Below are positions 8,890 through 18,376 of a stretch of 64,000 nt of DNA, piece by piece. This DNA is from an uncultured SAR116 cluster alpha proteobacterium. GTDB taxonomy: Bacteria; Pseudomonadota; Alphaproteobacteria; Puniceispirillales; Puniceispirillaceae. The stretch covers positions 50,808 to 114,807 of the forward strand of contig CABYPW010000007.1 in NCBI GenBank assembly GCA_902520885.1. Direction: 5' to 3'. The translations under genes and the position numbers were made by a program. Each line of letters opens with the position of its first letter. Position 1 is the stretch's first letter. The notes under the pieces are model-generated. The model was not told the DNA's origin. It worked only from the letters and a program-made list of their open reading frames with translations, and ran no database searches.

Positions 8890-9018
8890 TCAAAATAAAA
8901 AGCCATGTAGGCTAATTTCGTTATTCTGTCTAACAACCTCTTTAAAATGAAGCTTTGGACGACAGATAATTTTTTCCAGATTTTTCCAAGCAATTGTAAT
9001 ATCAAGAGTTGTAGACAT
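8890..9018 (-). CDS. Possible 42-residue ORF coupled to prfB by a TAATG junction
   Basis: Immediately after prfB its stop codon overlaps an ATG (TAATG), opening a 42-residue frame that starts MSTTLDITIAWKNLEK and stops at 8890-8892. Continuing in the same frame past that stop gives another 20 or so sense codons before a second stop, which could indicate a decaying longer gene. The stop/start overlap is typical of translational coupling, but the peptide matches no family I know. It may be a real small protein, a gene remnant or chance. The remaining 8730-8889 shows nothing else recognisable. Confidence 0.3.
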   Translation of the reverse strand: MSTTLDITIAWKNLEKIICRPKLHFKEVVRQNNEISLHGFLF

Positions 9019-10124
9019 TATCTTGTCATTCCAACCTTTGCAGCAAGGCCAGCCTCAATGAATTCGTCAATATCTCCATCTAAAACTGCTTGTGTGTTTC
9101 CAGTCTCAACTTGTGTTCTAAGATCTTTTACCATTTGATAGGGATGCAAAACATATGACCTAATCTGACTCCCCCAACCATTATCTGCTTTTTCAGAATT
9201 TCCTTCGGTTGCTTCATTTTCTCTTTTCTGAAGTTCAGCTTCATATAACCTAGCTCTCAACATTTTCATCGCGGTAGCTTTATTACGATGTTGAGACCTA
9301 TCTGATTGGCATTGAACGATTATGTTCGTTGGAATATGTGTAATTCGGATCGCTGAGTCTGTAGTGTTTACATGTTGCCCACCTGCTCCAGACGCCCTAA
9401 AGGTGTCTATTCTCAAATCCTTTTCTTCTATGTCTATTTCAATATTATCATCAATTTCTGGATACACCCAAATGCTAGAGAAGCTTGTATGTCTTCGTGC
9501 AGAACTATCAAATGGAGATATCCTTACCAGTCTATGAACTCCAGATTCTGTTTTCATCCAACCATAGCTGCAATCCCCAATAATTCTTATTGTTGCTGAT
9601 TTTATCCCAGCTTCCTCTCCATCTGTTTCATCTATAACCTCTACTTTAAACCCTCTCTGCTCGGCCCACCTATTATACATTCGAAAAAGCATTGCAGCCC
9701 AGTCTTGTGCTTCAGTACCACCTGCACCGGAGTGAATTTCAACAAAACAATTATTTTTATCCGCTTCGCCTGACAAAAGAGTTTCAATTTGCTTTTTCCC
9801 TGCAACTACAGAAAGATTTTTAATCGCCTTTTCTATTTCACTAATTAATTCTTGATCCTGCTCATCATTTGCGAGTTGAAGCATTTCCAGTTGGTCATTT
9901 AAACCATTTTCTAAATCGTTTATACTCTGAATTTTATTTTCAAGTGTGGTTTTTTCCCGCATTAAATTTTGAGCATTTTTTTGGTCATTCCAAAAATCTA
10001 CTGCTGAACTAGTTTCTTCAATCTTCAAGATTCTAGTTTGCGCTTCTTCTAAATTTAAGTGTCTTTTTAGAAGTTCAATGGATTGTTTTATGTTATCTAC
10101 AGCGTGCTGTGTTTCTGTTTGCAT
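9018..10124 (-). CDS. prfB: Peptide chain release factor 2
   Basis: A 368-residue class I release factor that reads UAA and UGA stops. The stop-recognition tripeptide SPF is at 203-205 and the peptidyl-tRNA hydrolysis motif GGQ at 248-250 (SGAGGQHVN). The N-terminal coiled coil (about 15-110) is normal. The gene is a single uninterrupted frame, with no internal UGA and slippery CUU as in the programmed frameshift of E. coli prfB, so autoregulation by frameshifting is not expected. It lies after mrcA and the amidase on the same strand, an arrangement common in alphaproteobacteria. The ATG start at 10124 gives an N-terminus of normal length. Confidence 0.96.
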   Translation of the reverse strand: MQTETQHAVDNIKQSIELLKRHLNLEEAQTRILKIEETSSAVDFWNDQKNAQNLMREKTTLENKIQSINDLENGLNDQLEMLQLANDEQDQELISEIEKAIKNLSVVAGKKQIETLLSGEADKNNCFVEIHSGAGGTEAQDWAAMLFRMYNRWAEQRGFKVEVIDETDGEEAGIKSATIRIIGDCSYGWMKTESGVHRLVRISPFDSSARRHTSFSSIWVYPEIDDNIEIDIEEKDLRIDTFRASGAGGQHVNTTDSAIRITHIPTNIIVQCQSDRSQHRNKATAMKMLRARLYEAELQKRENEATEGNSEKADNGWGSQIRSYVLHPYQMVKDLRTQVETGNTQAVLDGDIDEFIEAGLAAKVGMTR

Positions 10125-10208
10125 AATATATTCTTAACAAATCTTTCTGATTAAAAGTAATAGATAATTAAAAAAAATTAACGTGCAATAGTCTTAAGCT
10201 TGAAATTA

Positions 10209-12629
10209 CTAATACAAATCAGGCGTAACGATTGTTTTCTTGGTTACACTATCTTCTGGAAGGTCAATAAAATTTGATGTTGAGGGAGACTGTCCAGGTT
10301 TAAAAACCTCCATTACTACATTCGGGTCAGAAAGTTTAACTTGATAACCCTTCTCTGCGTGAACAGGGTATAAATTCACACCATCAGGCCGTCTAAAGGG
10401 AATTTGAGGTGCCCTTGATAACGCCTTTGTCATGAAGGATTTGAAAATTGGAACCGCAACAGAGGAACCCGTTTCCCGCTTTCCAAGAGGCCGTGGTGTA
10501 TCAAATCCAACAAAAACACCTGCAACTAAATCTGGGGAAAAACCCACAAACCACGCATTCGTGTTATCATTAGTTGTACCAGTTTTTCCAGCAAGAACTA
10601 ATCCAGTTTCTTGCAATTTTCTTCCAGTGCCTCTCTTGATTACTCCCTCAAGCATTGAAATAATTTGATAGGCAGATGCAGGATCCGTTAGTTGTTCTCT
10701 ATCATCAGGCAATATAGGAACATTTTGTTTTTTCCAACCTGAACTCACAACACAATCCTTACATCTTCGATTGTCGTGTCGCATAATAGTTTTACCATAC
10801 CTATCTTGAACTCTGTCAATTAAGCTTGGACTCACTTTTAATCCACCATTAACCAATTGACCATAGGCTGCTGTAATCTTAACCAAAGTAGTTTCACCAG
10901 CTCCTAGAGCCATCGATAAATAGGGAGGTAGATCAGCATCTAAATTAAATTTTTTTGCATAATCTTGCACTACTGGCATACCAATAGCCATAGCTAGTCT
11001 AGCAGTCATCAAATTACGAGATTTTTCGATTCCAACCCTCATAATTGATGGCCCATAAAATCGTTTTGTATAATTAGATGGCTTCCATTTTGGTAGTCCT
11101 GGACCTTGGTCGACAGCTAATGGGGCATCAAGAATTTGGGTAGTTGGACTATAGCCTTCGTCTAGTGCAGCGAGATAAATAAAGGGCTTAAACGCCGAGC
11201 CTGGCTGACGATATGCTTGACTAGCTCTGTTAAATTCTGAATCATTGAAATTATACCCACCTGACATTGCAAGTAATCTTCCTGTGTGAGGGTCCATCAC
11301 CACAATGGCCCCCTCCACGAGTGGGCGCTGACCCAATGCCCAATACTCTGGATTCCATAGAAAATCCTTAGGTATCAAATCTGATGCATCTTCAGGTCGC
11401 TGAACAATAACGACATCTCCTGCTTTAAGCACCTCCTCCAATGATTTTACCTTTGGGGGACGTATGCCAGCTTCATTACGTGGAGGATACGCCCATTTTG
11501 CGAGCGCAAATGGAATAATGCCCTTTATACCCTCAACATAAATTTCTGCTTCAAATGGTTTAACTTTTAAAACTAAAGCGGCATGTCGCCCTTTCGGCAT
11601 AGACATCGTAATCTTTGAAAGTTGGTCATCTATATTTTCTGACCGGTTGATCTGTGTAACTGCACCTCGCCAACCTTGTCGCCTATCTAGTGCTTCCAGA
11701 CCACCTATCAAAGCATTTTGTGCAAAACCTTGTAAAATTGGGTCTAATGTTGTTCTAACTGACAAGCCTCCGCCATAAACCATGTCAGAGCCAAATAAAA
11801 ATATAAGTTCACGCCTTACATCTTCCGTAAAATAAGGTGCTTCAGCAAGGTCAGAACCTGTTTGTTCCCTCACTCCCAAATCGTAAGATTGTGCGAAAAC
11901 TTTCTCATCTTGCGTAATAAATCCATTTAAAAACATTTGCTGTAATACCCAATTTCTCCTAGCAATTGCATCTTTTGTTTTATTGACCGGGTGATAGTTA
12001 TTTGGTGCCTTAGGAAGAGCCGCTAAATATGCGATTTCGTGTAATTGAAGTTGATCAAGAGGCTTATCAAAATAATTTAATGCAGCTGCTGCAACCCCAT
12101 AACTGGATAGCCCCAAATAGATATCATTTAAATAAAGAGCTAATATATCATCTTTCTCTAAGGCACGTTCTATACGTATAGCAAGGATTGCTTCTTTTAT
12201 TTTACGTTCGACTGACACCTCATTAGTGAGCAAAAAGTTTTTTGCGACCTGTTGAGTTATTGTAGAGGCACCAATTGGTCTCCTGCCAGAGCCAATGTTG
12301 GAAATATTTGTTATAATAGCGCGGCTTAATGCTTTTAAGTCCACACCAAAATGTTGATAGAATGACTTATCTTCCGCAGAGAGAAAAGCAGCTATAAGAT
12401 CAGGTGGCATTGCTTGTGTTGGCATAAATAAACGTTTTTCCGTTGCATATTCTGCTAATAATGCGCCATCTCCAGCATGTATACGTGTGACAACAGGCGG
12501 CTCATAATCAGCGAGTTTTGCGTAATCAGGTAAATCCTGCCCAAAAGACCAAAATACCCATAAAATTCCTCCTATACCTGCAAGCGTGCAAATTATGAAA
12601 AACGTAAATATTCCAAAAAATAATTTCAT
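10209..12629 (-). CDS. mrcA: Penicillin-binding protein 1A (bifunctional transglycosylase/transpeptidase)
   Basis: An 806-residue class A PBP, anchored by an N-terminal membrane helix (about 3-28). It polymerises and cross-links peptidoglycan in the periplasm. The glycosyltransferase domain carries the catalytic glutamate E86 in SAEDKSFYQHFGVD and the TITQQVAKN motif. The OB-like insert (about 310-430) precedes the transpeptidase domain, whose triad is visible: S478-AF-K481, S537-R-N539 and K682-T-G684 (AGKTGTTND). Length fits alphaproteobacterial PBP1a. It lies between the amidase gene and prfB, with short gaps, and probably shares their operon. Confidence 0.96.
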   Translation of the reverse strand: MKLFFGIFTFFIICTLAGIGGILWVFWSFGQDLPDYAKLADYEPPVVTRIHAGDGALLAEYATEKRLFMPTQAMPPDLIAAFLSAEDKSFYQHFGVDLKALSRAIITNISNIGSGRRPIGASTITQQVAKNFLLTNEVSVERKIKEAILAIRIERALEKDDILALYLNDIYLGLSSYGVAAAALNYFDKPLDQLQLHEIAYLAALPKAPNNYHPVNKTKDAIARRNWVLQQMFLNGFITQDEKVFAQSYDLGVREQTGSDLAEAPYFTEDVRRELIFLFGSDMVYGGGLSVRTTLDPILQGFAQNALIGGLEALDRRQGWRGAVTQINRSENIDDQLSKITMSMPKGRHAALVLKVKPFEAEIYVEGIKGIIPFALAKWAYPPRNEAGIRPPKVKSLEEVLKAGDVVIVQRPEDASDLIPKDFLWNPEYWALGQRPLVEGAIVVMDPHTGRLLAMSGGYNFNDSEFNRASQAYRQPGSAFKPFIYLAALDEGYSPTTQILDAPLAVDQGPGLPKWKPSNYTKRFYGPSIMRVGIEKSRNLMTARLAMAIGMPVVQDYAKKFNLDADLPPYLSMALGAGETTLVKITAAYGQLVNGGLKVSPSLIDRVQDRYGKTIMRHDNRRCKDCVVSSGWKKQNVPILPDDREQLTDPASAYQIISMLEGVIKRGTGRKLQETGLVLAGKTGTTNDNTNAWFVGFSPDLVAGVFVGFDTPRPLGKRETGSSVAVPIFKSFMTKALSRAPQIPFRRPDGVNLYPVHAEKGYQVKLSDPNVVMEVFKPGQSPSTSNFIDLPEDSVTKKTIVTPDLY

Positions 12630-12694
12630 TTTAATTTTACTAATTTCTTTTTAGGGCAATTTTATGACAACTTATAAATTTACTATTCAAATTA

Positions 12695-14017
12695 TTATAG
12701 TTGAGACGAATTTAGATATTTCAAAATAGCATCTGCAATTTTTTTTGTTAACTTATCAATATACTTATTTTTGTTTAAATTGGCTTCATCTTGCTTATTT
12801 GTTAGAAAACCCATTTCTATTAAAACAGAGGGAATATCAGGTGACTTTAATACTGCAAAACCAGCAAATCGATGTCCACGCTTATCACCTCCTGGAAAAG
12901 AGCGAACTTGTTCTAATATAGCTTTTGCTAGATAGGTAGATTCATTCATCGACTCCCTTTGAAACATTCCTAGTAAGGCGTTAGCAGCTTGTGGATCTTG
13001 AGCAGCCAAATCAAGTCCCCCAAGCAAATCAGCCTTATTTTCACGCTCTGCTATTAATTCTGCCTCCTTATCTGAGGCTTTGTCTGATAAAGAGAACACA
13101 GAAATCCCGTATGCATTCGCATTTGGGGCAGCGTCTGCATGTATAGAAACAAATAAATCCGCTTGATGTTTACGTGCAATTGCAATTCTGTCTCTTAATT
13201 TTATAAAGCTGTCATCCTCTCTTGTTAGTCTTGCAATAACCTGCCCAGTGTTATTTAAGTGTTTTGCTAAACGCCTTGAAGCATTAAATGTAATTTTCTT
13301 CTCTTTTGTACCAGAAAGTCCGATTGCGCCAGGATCTTTGCCGCCATGTCCGGGATCTATTGTAACAACCCATCTTTTGGGCCTTTTTAAGGGCGATATC
13401 AGCTCAACAACTCTTCCAGATAGTTTTATGCTTTGGGCTTCTTCTGTCTCATCCGATATATCGGTGTAATCTTTATCATAAATTTGGTTTTGTATAATTA
13501 AATCGATCTCATTATTTGCAAGATAAGGCGTTTTCCTTAACGCCTCTTTAGCTATAGAGAAGGCGGTTTTTCCCCTGTCAAGAATATCTACCACTATCCT
13601 GTAACCAGCATCCTCAGGAGGTAGAAGAAATGCCGCCACAGGGGCTGCAGGTGCTGATAATTCAAATACCAATCTACCTGTATAAGAGTCAGGTTTACCA
13701 TATCGATAGGAGCTAACTGGACCAATATTTACACTACCCGAATGTTTCAAATCCGGCACATTCCATTCAGTGTTTGCAGTATCTATGACAAGCCTGTAGG
13801 GGTTTTCCAGCAAAAAAATACGAGTCTCTGGTGCAATGCTTGTTTCAACAACAATTCTAGTAGCTGAACCAGTAAATCCTTCCAATCCCCTCACTTCATA
13901 TATTTGACCAAATCGAAAATTTACATAATTATTTTTAAAGTCTGCCTTCGCAGACAATAAAGTTCCTAAAATGAAACTAATGAATATGGTAATTAAAAAT
14001 AAAGGTTTTTTAGACAT
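12695..14017 (-). CDS. amiC: N-acetylmuramoyl-L-alanine amidase with AMIN domain (AmiC type)
   Basis: A 440-residue secreted zinc amidase that cleaves the bond between MurNAc and L-Ala, needed for daughter-cell separation. An N-terminal signal peptide (about 1-25, ending AKA) is followed by an AMIN septal-targeting domain (about 35-145), a linker, and an Amidase_3 catalytic domain (about 215-435). Zinc-binding signatures are visible: H224 in DPGHGGKDPGAIG, and a later histidine in FVSIHADAAPN. Near the C-terminus VLIEMGFLTN holds the expected catalytic glutamate. It is the first gene of a minus-strand run (amidase, mrcA, prfB), divergent from rne. Confidence 0.94.
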   Translation of the reverse strand: MSKKPLFLITIFISFILGTLLSAKADFKNNYVNFRFGQIYEVRGLEGFTGSATRIVVETSIAPETRIFLLENPYRLVIDTANTEWNVPDLKHSGSVNIGPVSSYRYGKPDSYTGRLVFELSAPAAPVAAFLLPPEDAGYRIVVDILDRGKTAFSIAKEALRKTPYLANNEIDLIIQNQIYDKDYTDISDETEEAQSIKLSGRVVELISPLKRPKRWVVTIDPGHGGKDPGAIGLSGTKEKKITFNASRRLAKHLNNTGQVIARLTREDDSFIKLRDRIAIARKHQADLFVSIHADAAPNANAYGISVFSLSDKASDKEAELIAERENKADLLGGLDLAAQDPQAANALLGMFQRESMNESTYLAKAILEQVRSFPGGDKRGHRFAGFAVLKSPDIPSVLIEMGFLTNKQDEANLNKNKYIDKLTKKIADAILKYLNSSQL

Positions 14018-14546
14018 AATTAAAACATTGTTGAGAACAAAATAAAACTCAATAAAAAAATTATTTGATAATTTTTATTAGTTACCAACTTCTATTTTGA
14101 TTATAAAGTTTTAACTTCTAGATTACTTACATTAATGACTGATGCAGCTAGCTAAATTAACAAAAAACTTTCAAGATAAAAATACTTATAACAGATGTAA
14201 TTCAATTTTCTTTTCCTTATTTTCTCTTCATGTGATATTACCTTTATTATTGCGAAAGTTACACATACAGCAGACTTCTTGTTTGCATATGTGTTTAGCA
14301 AAAATAAGCTAAACTGATACCTCGCAACTTTATTATTTTTTATGTTCTGCAGAATGATGAAACCAAAAATGACAAATATATTTGAGCCTTTATTCTACTT
14401 TAATACATTTCTCATAGAGCATTATAACAACTCAATCCAAAGGCTTATCTGTGCCATTCTGTATACAAACACAACTAGAACAGCTATTGAACAATCGTCT
14501 TGCAATCGCATCTATCAAAGCTTGCAAATGACAGAGAGATATACTT
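14018..14546. promoter_or_regulatory. 529-bp divergent intergenic region: promoters and long rne leader
   Basis: This AT-rich gap separates the divergent amidase and rne start codons and must hold both promoters. Two stem-loops are visible: ACACATA (14261-14267) with TATGTGT (14288-14294), and GTTTAGC (14293-14299) with GCTAAAC (14308-14314); they share two bases, so they would compete. RNase E mRNA in enterobacteria carries a long 5' leader through which the enzyme controls its own decay; a similar role here is inference. An 88-codon plus-strand frame (14342-14608) overlaps the rne start out of frame and looks non-coding. I see no tRNA or known riboswitch. Confidence 0.5.
14293..14314 (+). 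promoter_or_regulatory. 7-bp stem-loop in the rne leader
   Basis: GTTTAGC and GCTAAAC pair perfectly around an eight-base A-rich loop. It overlaps the 3' arm of a second inverted repeat (14261-14294) by two bases, giving two mutually exclusive folds about 230-290 bp upstream of rne. There is no T-run after it, so it is not a classical terminator. It could equally act as a DNA operator. Confidence 0.35.
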
Positions 14547-16916
14547 ATGAACAAAAAACTACTCATCGACGCTCATCAACCAGAAGAGACACGAGTTGTC
14601 CTTCTTAATGATCAAAAAATTGAAGAATTTGACTATGAAAATACAGCTCGGAAACAACTAAAAGGTAATGTCTATCTTGCGCGTGTAACTCGCGTAGAAC
14701 CATCTTTACAAGCTGCTTTTGTTGAATATGGTGGCAATCGTCAGGGATTTCTTGCTTTCAGTGAAATTCATCCAGATTATTATCGAATACCTATCGAAGA
14801 TAGAGAGGCGTTAAAGAAACAAACAGAGTCTATGGATGATGAAGATGAGGAAAATACCTCATTGAAAACGGAGTTGCTCGAAACAATCGATAATGAAGAA
14901 GAATTAGCTATTTCAGCAAAGAAGTTAAATTCTAACCCTTTGCACAAATATAAAATTCAAGAAGTTATTTCTCGAAAACAAATATTGCTTGTTCAAGTAG
15001 TAAAAGAGGAACGTGGTAATAAAGGAGCTGCTCTTACAACATATCTCTCTCTTGCCGGGCGCTATTGTGTTCTGATGCCTAATAGTAATAGAGGTGGAGG
15101 TGTTTCGCGCAAAATAAATAATCCCTTAGATAGAAAACGACTTAAATCAGTGGTTAGTGAATTAGATATAGCTGAAGGAATGGCCGTCATTGTGAGAACA
15201 GCTGGTTCAAAAAGAACTAAAACCGAAATAAAGCGAGATTATACCTACTTAACCAAATTATGGAACGATATTAGAACCAATACAATGAAATCAGAGGCTC
15301 CCTGTCTTATACACGAAGAAGGTAGTTTAGTTAAACGTGCTATTCGAGACATTTATACTAACGATATTGAAGAAGTATATGTAGAGGGTGGAGATAGCTA
15401 CAAAATAGCAAAAACCCATATGAAAATGCTCATACCAAGTCACGCCAAAAGGGTGTACGAATTCACCGGTGATAATCACCTTTTCCAACAATATGAAGTG
15501 GAAGAACAGCTAGAGCAAATTCATCAAAATGAGGTTATCCTAAAATCAGGGGGTTATTTAGTATTTAATCAGACAGAAGCTCTTGTTGCTATTGATGTAA
15601 ACTCTGGAAAAGCAACAAGAGAACGTAATATTGAGGAAACTGCTGTCAAAACAAATGTCGAAGCAGCAGAGGAAATTGGACGACAACTGAAATTACGAGA
15701 TTTGTCGGGACTTATCGTAATCGATTTTATAGATATGGAAGAAAATAGAAACCAGCATTTAGTTGAGGGAAAATTAAAAGAGGCTCTTCGTAATGATAGA
15801 GCTAGAATACAAGTAGGTAACATAAGTCATTTTGGGCTTTTAGAGATGTCTAGACAACGATTACGTCCCTCTCTAGTTGAATCAATTTCTCAAACATGTC
15901 CTCATTGTGAAGGCACCGGTAGAGTACGTTCTGTTAACTCATCCGCCCTCCAAATTTTGCGAATTCTTGAAGAAGAAATCAGTAATATTTCTGCAAAAGA
16001 GCTTACAATCATTACACAAATAGAAATCGCAATTTACATTCTCAATGAAAAACGGGGGACTCTCACCGAACTTGAGAATAGAGCGGGCTGTAAGATCTCA
16101 ATTAAAGCTGATGCAACCTTAATTGAAAATGAATATCAATTATTGGTGGATAATATCCCTATACAAACAAAAGAAAAATTAGTCTCTGGTAAAAATAAAC
16201 CTGAGCGGAGCAAAGAACCTCACCATCATTCGCACCCCTCAAATGAGGAAGATATCGAGAGTGGTGACCAACCAAAACGCAAACGACGTGGTCGTCGTGG
16301 CGGCAGACGCAGGCGTCGGCGTGATGGAGATGAGACAGTTATGTCTCAAAACATAGATAATGTTTTGGAAACGGAAAATGACTTAGATTCTGAAGAAAAC
16401 TCGAGGCAGATGACAAAAAGCCCTCCCAACTCTAATTTGGAAATTAATGAGACTCAAACAAGACCAAAATCTCGCAGACACCGTGGTGGCAAATCAAAAC
16501 AAAATGAATCAAATATAAGTTCTACAGAAGAAATATCTGCAAATGCAAAGGCACATAGTACTGCATCATCCTCAGAATCCAACAATGAATCAAGTGATAA
16601 TAAGTCAAAAATAAAAAAAGCAAAGAAGACAGTAGCCCCAAAATCTACACGATTAAAACCTGCAAATGAGAATAGAACTAAAAAATCAACACGCCCTAAA
16701 ACTAAGGTAAAAAAATCAAGTAATAAAAAATTAGCCAGTAAAACGGTAAGTAAGAAAAAGAACTCCTCAACAAATCAAAAAAAGTCTGAATCTCCTATTT
16801 CTTCTGAGGGTCTTGCTGCTGGAAGAGAGCCCTTGGCTTCGATTGAATTAGGTGTAACTGAGGTTGGGAAAAATGCTCCAGTAGCCAAAAAGCGCGGCTG
16901 GTGGACAAAAAAATAA
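14547..16916 (+). CDS. rne: Ribonuclease E/G
   Basis: A 789-residue endoribonuclease that starts mRNA decay and processes rRNA and tRNA precursors. The N-terminal catalytic half has an S1 RNA-binding domain (about 35-120) carrying an acidic insert around residues 93-115, an RNase H-like/5'-sensor region, and the DNase I-like core, with metal-ligand aspartates in VAIDVNSG and IVIDFIDME. The zinc-link cysteines are in CPHCEGTGR. After about residue 550 the protein becomes low-complexity and very basic, with an arginine-rich tract (KRKRRGRRGGRRRRRR) and lysine/serine repeats. This is the disordered scaffold half that binds RNA and other degradosome partners. The ATG follows a purine-rich site (CAGAGAGATA). 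Confidence 0.95.
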   Translation: MNKKLLIDAHQPEETRVVLLNDQKIEEFDYENTARKQLKGNVYLARVTRVEPSLQAAFVEYGGNRQGFLAFSEIHPDYYRIPIEDREALKKQTESMDDEDEENTSLKTELLETIDNEEELAISAKKLNSNPLHKYKIQEVISRKQILLVQVVKEERGNKGAALTTYLSLAGRYCVLMPNSNRGGGVSRKINNPLDRKRLKSVVSELDIAEGMAVIVRTAGSKRTKTEIKRDYTYLTKLWNDIRTNTMKSEAPCLIHEEGSLVKRAIRDIYTNDIEEVYVEGGDSYKIAKTHMKMLIPSHAKRVYEFTGDNHLFQQYEVEEQLEQIHQNEVILKSGGYLVFNQTEALVAIDVNSGKATRERNIEETAVKTNVEAAEEIGRQLKLRDLSGLIVIDFIDMEENRNQHLVEGKLKEALRNDRARIQVGNISHFGLLEMSRQRLRPSLVESISQTCPHCEGTGRVRSVNSSALQILRILEEEISNISAKELTIITQIEIAIYILNEKRGTLTELENRAGCKISIKADATLIENEYQLLVDNIPIQTKEKLVSGKNKPERSKEPHHHSHPSNEEDIESGDQPKRKRRGRRGGRRRRRRDGDETVMSQNIDNVLETENDLDSEENSRQMTKSPPNSNLEINETQTRPKSRRHRGGKSKQNESNISSTEEISANAKAHSTASSSESNNESSDNKSKIKKAKKTVAPKSTRLKPANENRTKKSTRPKTKVKKSSNKKLASKTVSKKKNSSTNQKKSESPISSEGLAAGREPLASIELGVTEVGKNAPVAKKRGWWTKK

Positions 16917-16960
16917 TTTAAAAATAAATTTTTTTATTAATAAATTTTTAGGTTTATTTA

Positions 16961-18142
16961 TTACGCGGCGTCCCTTTTATAGGTTAGAACAAATTCATTA
17001 ATTCGTTTAACAGCCTCATTCATTGTTTGTGTCGCACCAGCAAAAGATAAACGCAAATATCGATGTCCATTAATTGGGTCAAAGTCGACACCTGGCGTGG
17101 TTGCAACACCAGTCTCATCGAGTAATTTTTTAGCAAAATTAATTGAGTCCATACTTAACGCGGATATATCTGCATAAATATAAAAAGCCCCATCACATGG
17201 AGCAGCATTTCCTAAAAACTCTGCAGGCAGACCTGATAATAATATGTTCCTATTTTCCTTGTAACGTCTTATATTCTGGTCTAATTCTTCACTACAATCA
17301 AAAGCCTCAATTGCTGCAATTTGATTTGGTGTTGGTGCTGAAATATACAAATTTTGGGCTAGTTTTTCGGCTGTATTTAATAATTGCTCAGGCAATATCA
17401 TCCAACCAATGCGCCAGCCTGTCATGGAAAAATATTTTGAAAGGCTATTTATTACAATCACATTTTCGCTATATTTCAATGCTGTCTCACATCTGCCTTT
17501 GTATGATAATCCGTGATAAATTTCATCAGATATTAATCTAACTCCATTTTTATCACACCATTCACAAATATCTTTCAACTCATTATCTGAAATTATTACA
17601 CCAGTTGGGTTATGGGGACTTGCAATCATTAGACCATCAGGCAAATTTTCCCATTTTTCCATATCTTTTAATCTTGGCACCCACCCTTCTGATGGACCTG
17701 CATTTAATGTAACGGGCTCTAACCCCATACCTAACATTAGATTGCGGTAGGCAGGATAACCCGGGTTTGGGATTGCAATTTTATCCCCAATATCAAATGC
17801 GGCTAGGAAAGATATTGCAAATGCCATTGATGAACCAACTGTTACTGCGACACGCTCAGGTCCGATTTTTTCTCCATACCATTGTTCATAATGGTCTGCT
17901 ATTCTTAAACGTAACTCTGGGATTCCTAGTGCCACTGAATATCCGTGTGTTTTTAATCGTCCCATGGATGCAGCAAGTGCATCAATAACTTTTTGGGGCG
18001 CTGGAGAACAAGGCTGCCCAACTTCTAGATGCACTATATCACTTCCATCAGCTTCTAATTCAGCCGCAAGACGCATTACGTCCATTGCCATAAATGGTGG
18101 CATTTTGCTTCTATTAGAAACTTTTAACGTTGGACCGCTCAT
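16961..18142 (-). CDS. PLP-dependent class I/II aminotransferase
   Basis: A 393-residue fold-type I aminotransferase. The PLP lysine is K236 in NSLSKYFSMTGWRIG; other cofactor residues are N178 (SPHNPTG), D206 and Y209 (SDEIYHG), and the carboxylate-binding arginine R244 or one further on. It resembles the aspartate/aromatic transaminase-like group widespread in alphaproteobacteria, and the amino-acid substrate cannot be assigned from sequence alone. I chose the ATG at 18142, which follows AGGGTAACATA, over a TTG six codons upstream. It is convergent with rne and divergent from the M48 protease gene. Confidence 0.88.
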   Translation of the reverse strand: MSGPTLKVSNRSKMPPFMAMDVMRLAAELEADGSDIVHLEVGQPCSPAPQKVIDALAASMGRLKTHGYSVALGIPELRLRIADHYEQWYGEKIGPERVAVTVGSSMAFAISFLAAFDIGDKIAIPNPGYPAYRNLMLGMGLEPVTLNAGPSEGWVPRLKDMEKWENLPDGLMIASPHNPTGVIISDNELKDICEWCDKNGVRLISDEIYHGLSYKGRCETALKYSENVIVINSLSKYFSMTGWRIGWMILPEQLLNTAEKLAQNLYISAPTPNQIAAIEAFDCSEELDQNIRRYKENRNILLSGLPAEFLGNAAPCDGAFYIYADISALSMDSINFAKKLLDETGVATTPGVDFDPINGHRYLRLSFAGATQTMNEAVKRINEFVLTYKRDAA

Positions 18143-18376
18143 TATGTTACCCTTGCTCAAATTTTTTTATCTTTATATTCTAGACAATGTAAGGCCTTAT
18201 GTTAGGCTTATAAATAGATCTAATTTGTGCTGTAATTAATTATAATTTTTATTACTTTAGCTGCGCACAACATCATATCTAATTCATTGTGTCAAATAAA
18301 TTAATTAGAATTTTATACAATTATTTGTATATTTTTAGAATTATATTTCATTTTTTAAAAAAAATAAACAAAACAA

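Noticed and set aside
9018..10124. Programmed frameshift in prfB
   Set aside because: The gene is one continuous frame; no slippery site with UGA occurs in the first 40 codons.
14342..14608. 88-residue frame in the rne leader
   Set aside because: It overlaps the rne start out of frame, its composition is unlike a protein, and no ribosome binding site precedes it.
16919..16950. AT inverted repeat between rne and the aminotransferase as a bidirectional terminator
   Set aside because: TAAAAAT/ATTTTTA pairs over 7 bp only, with no G-C pairs and no T-run in the right position.
17143..17541. 132-residue plus-strand frame opposite the aminotransferase
   Set aside because: Antisense to the conserved PLP-binding region; composition is unlike a real protein.
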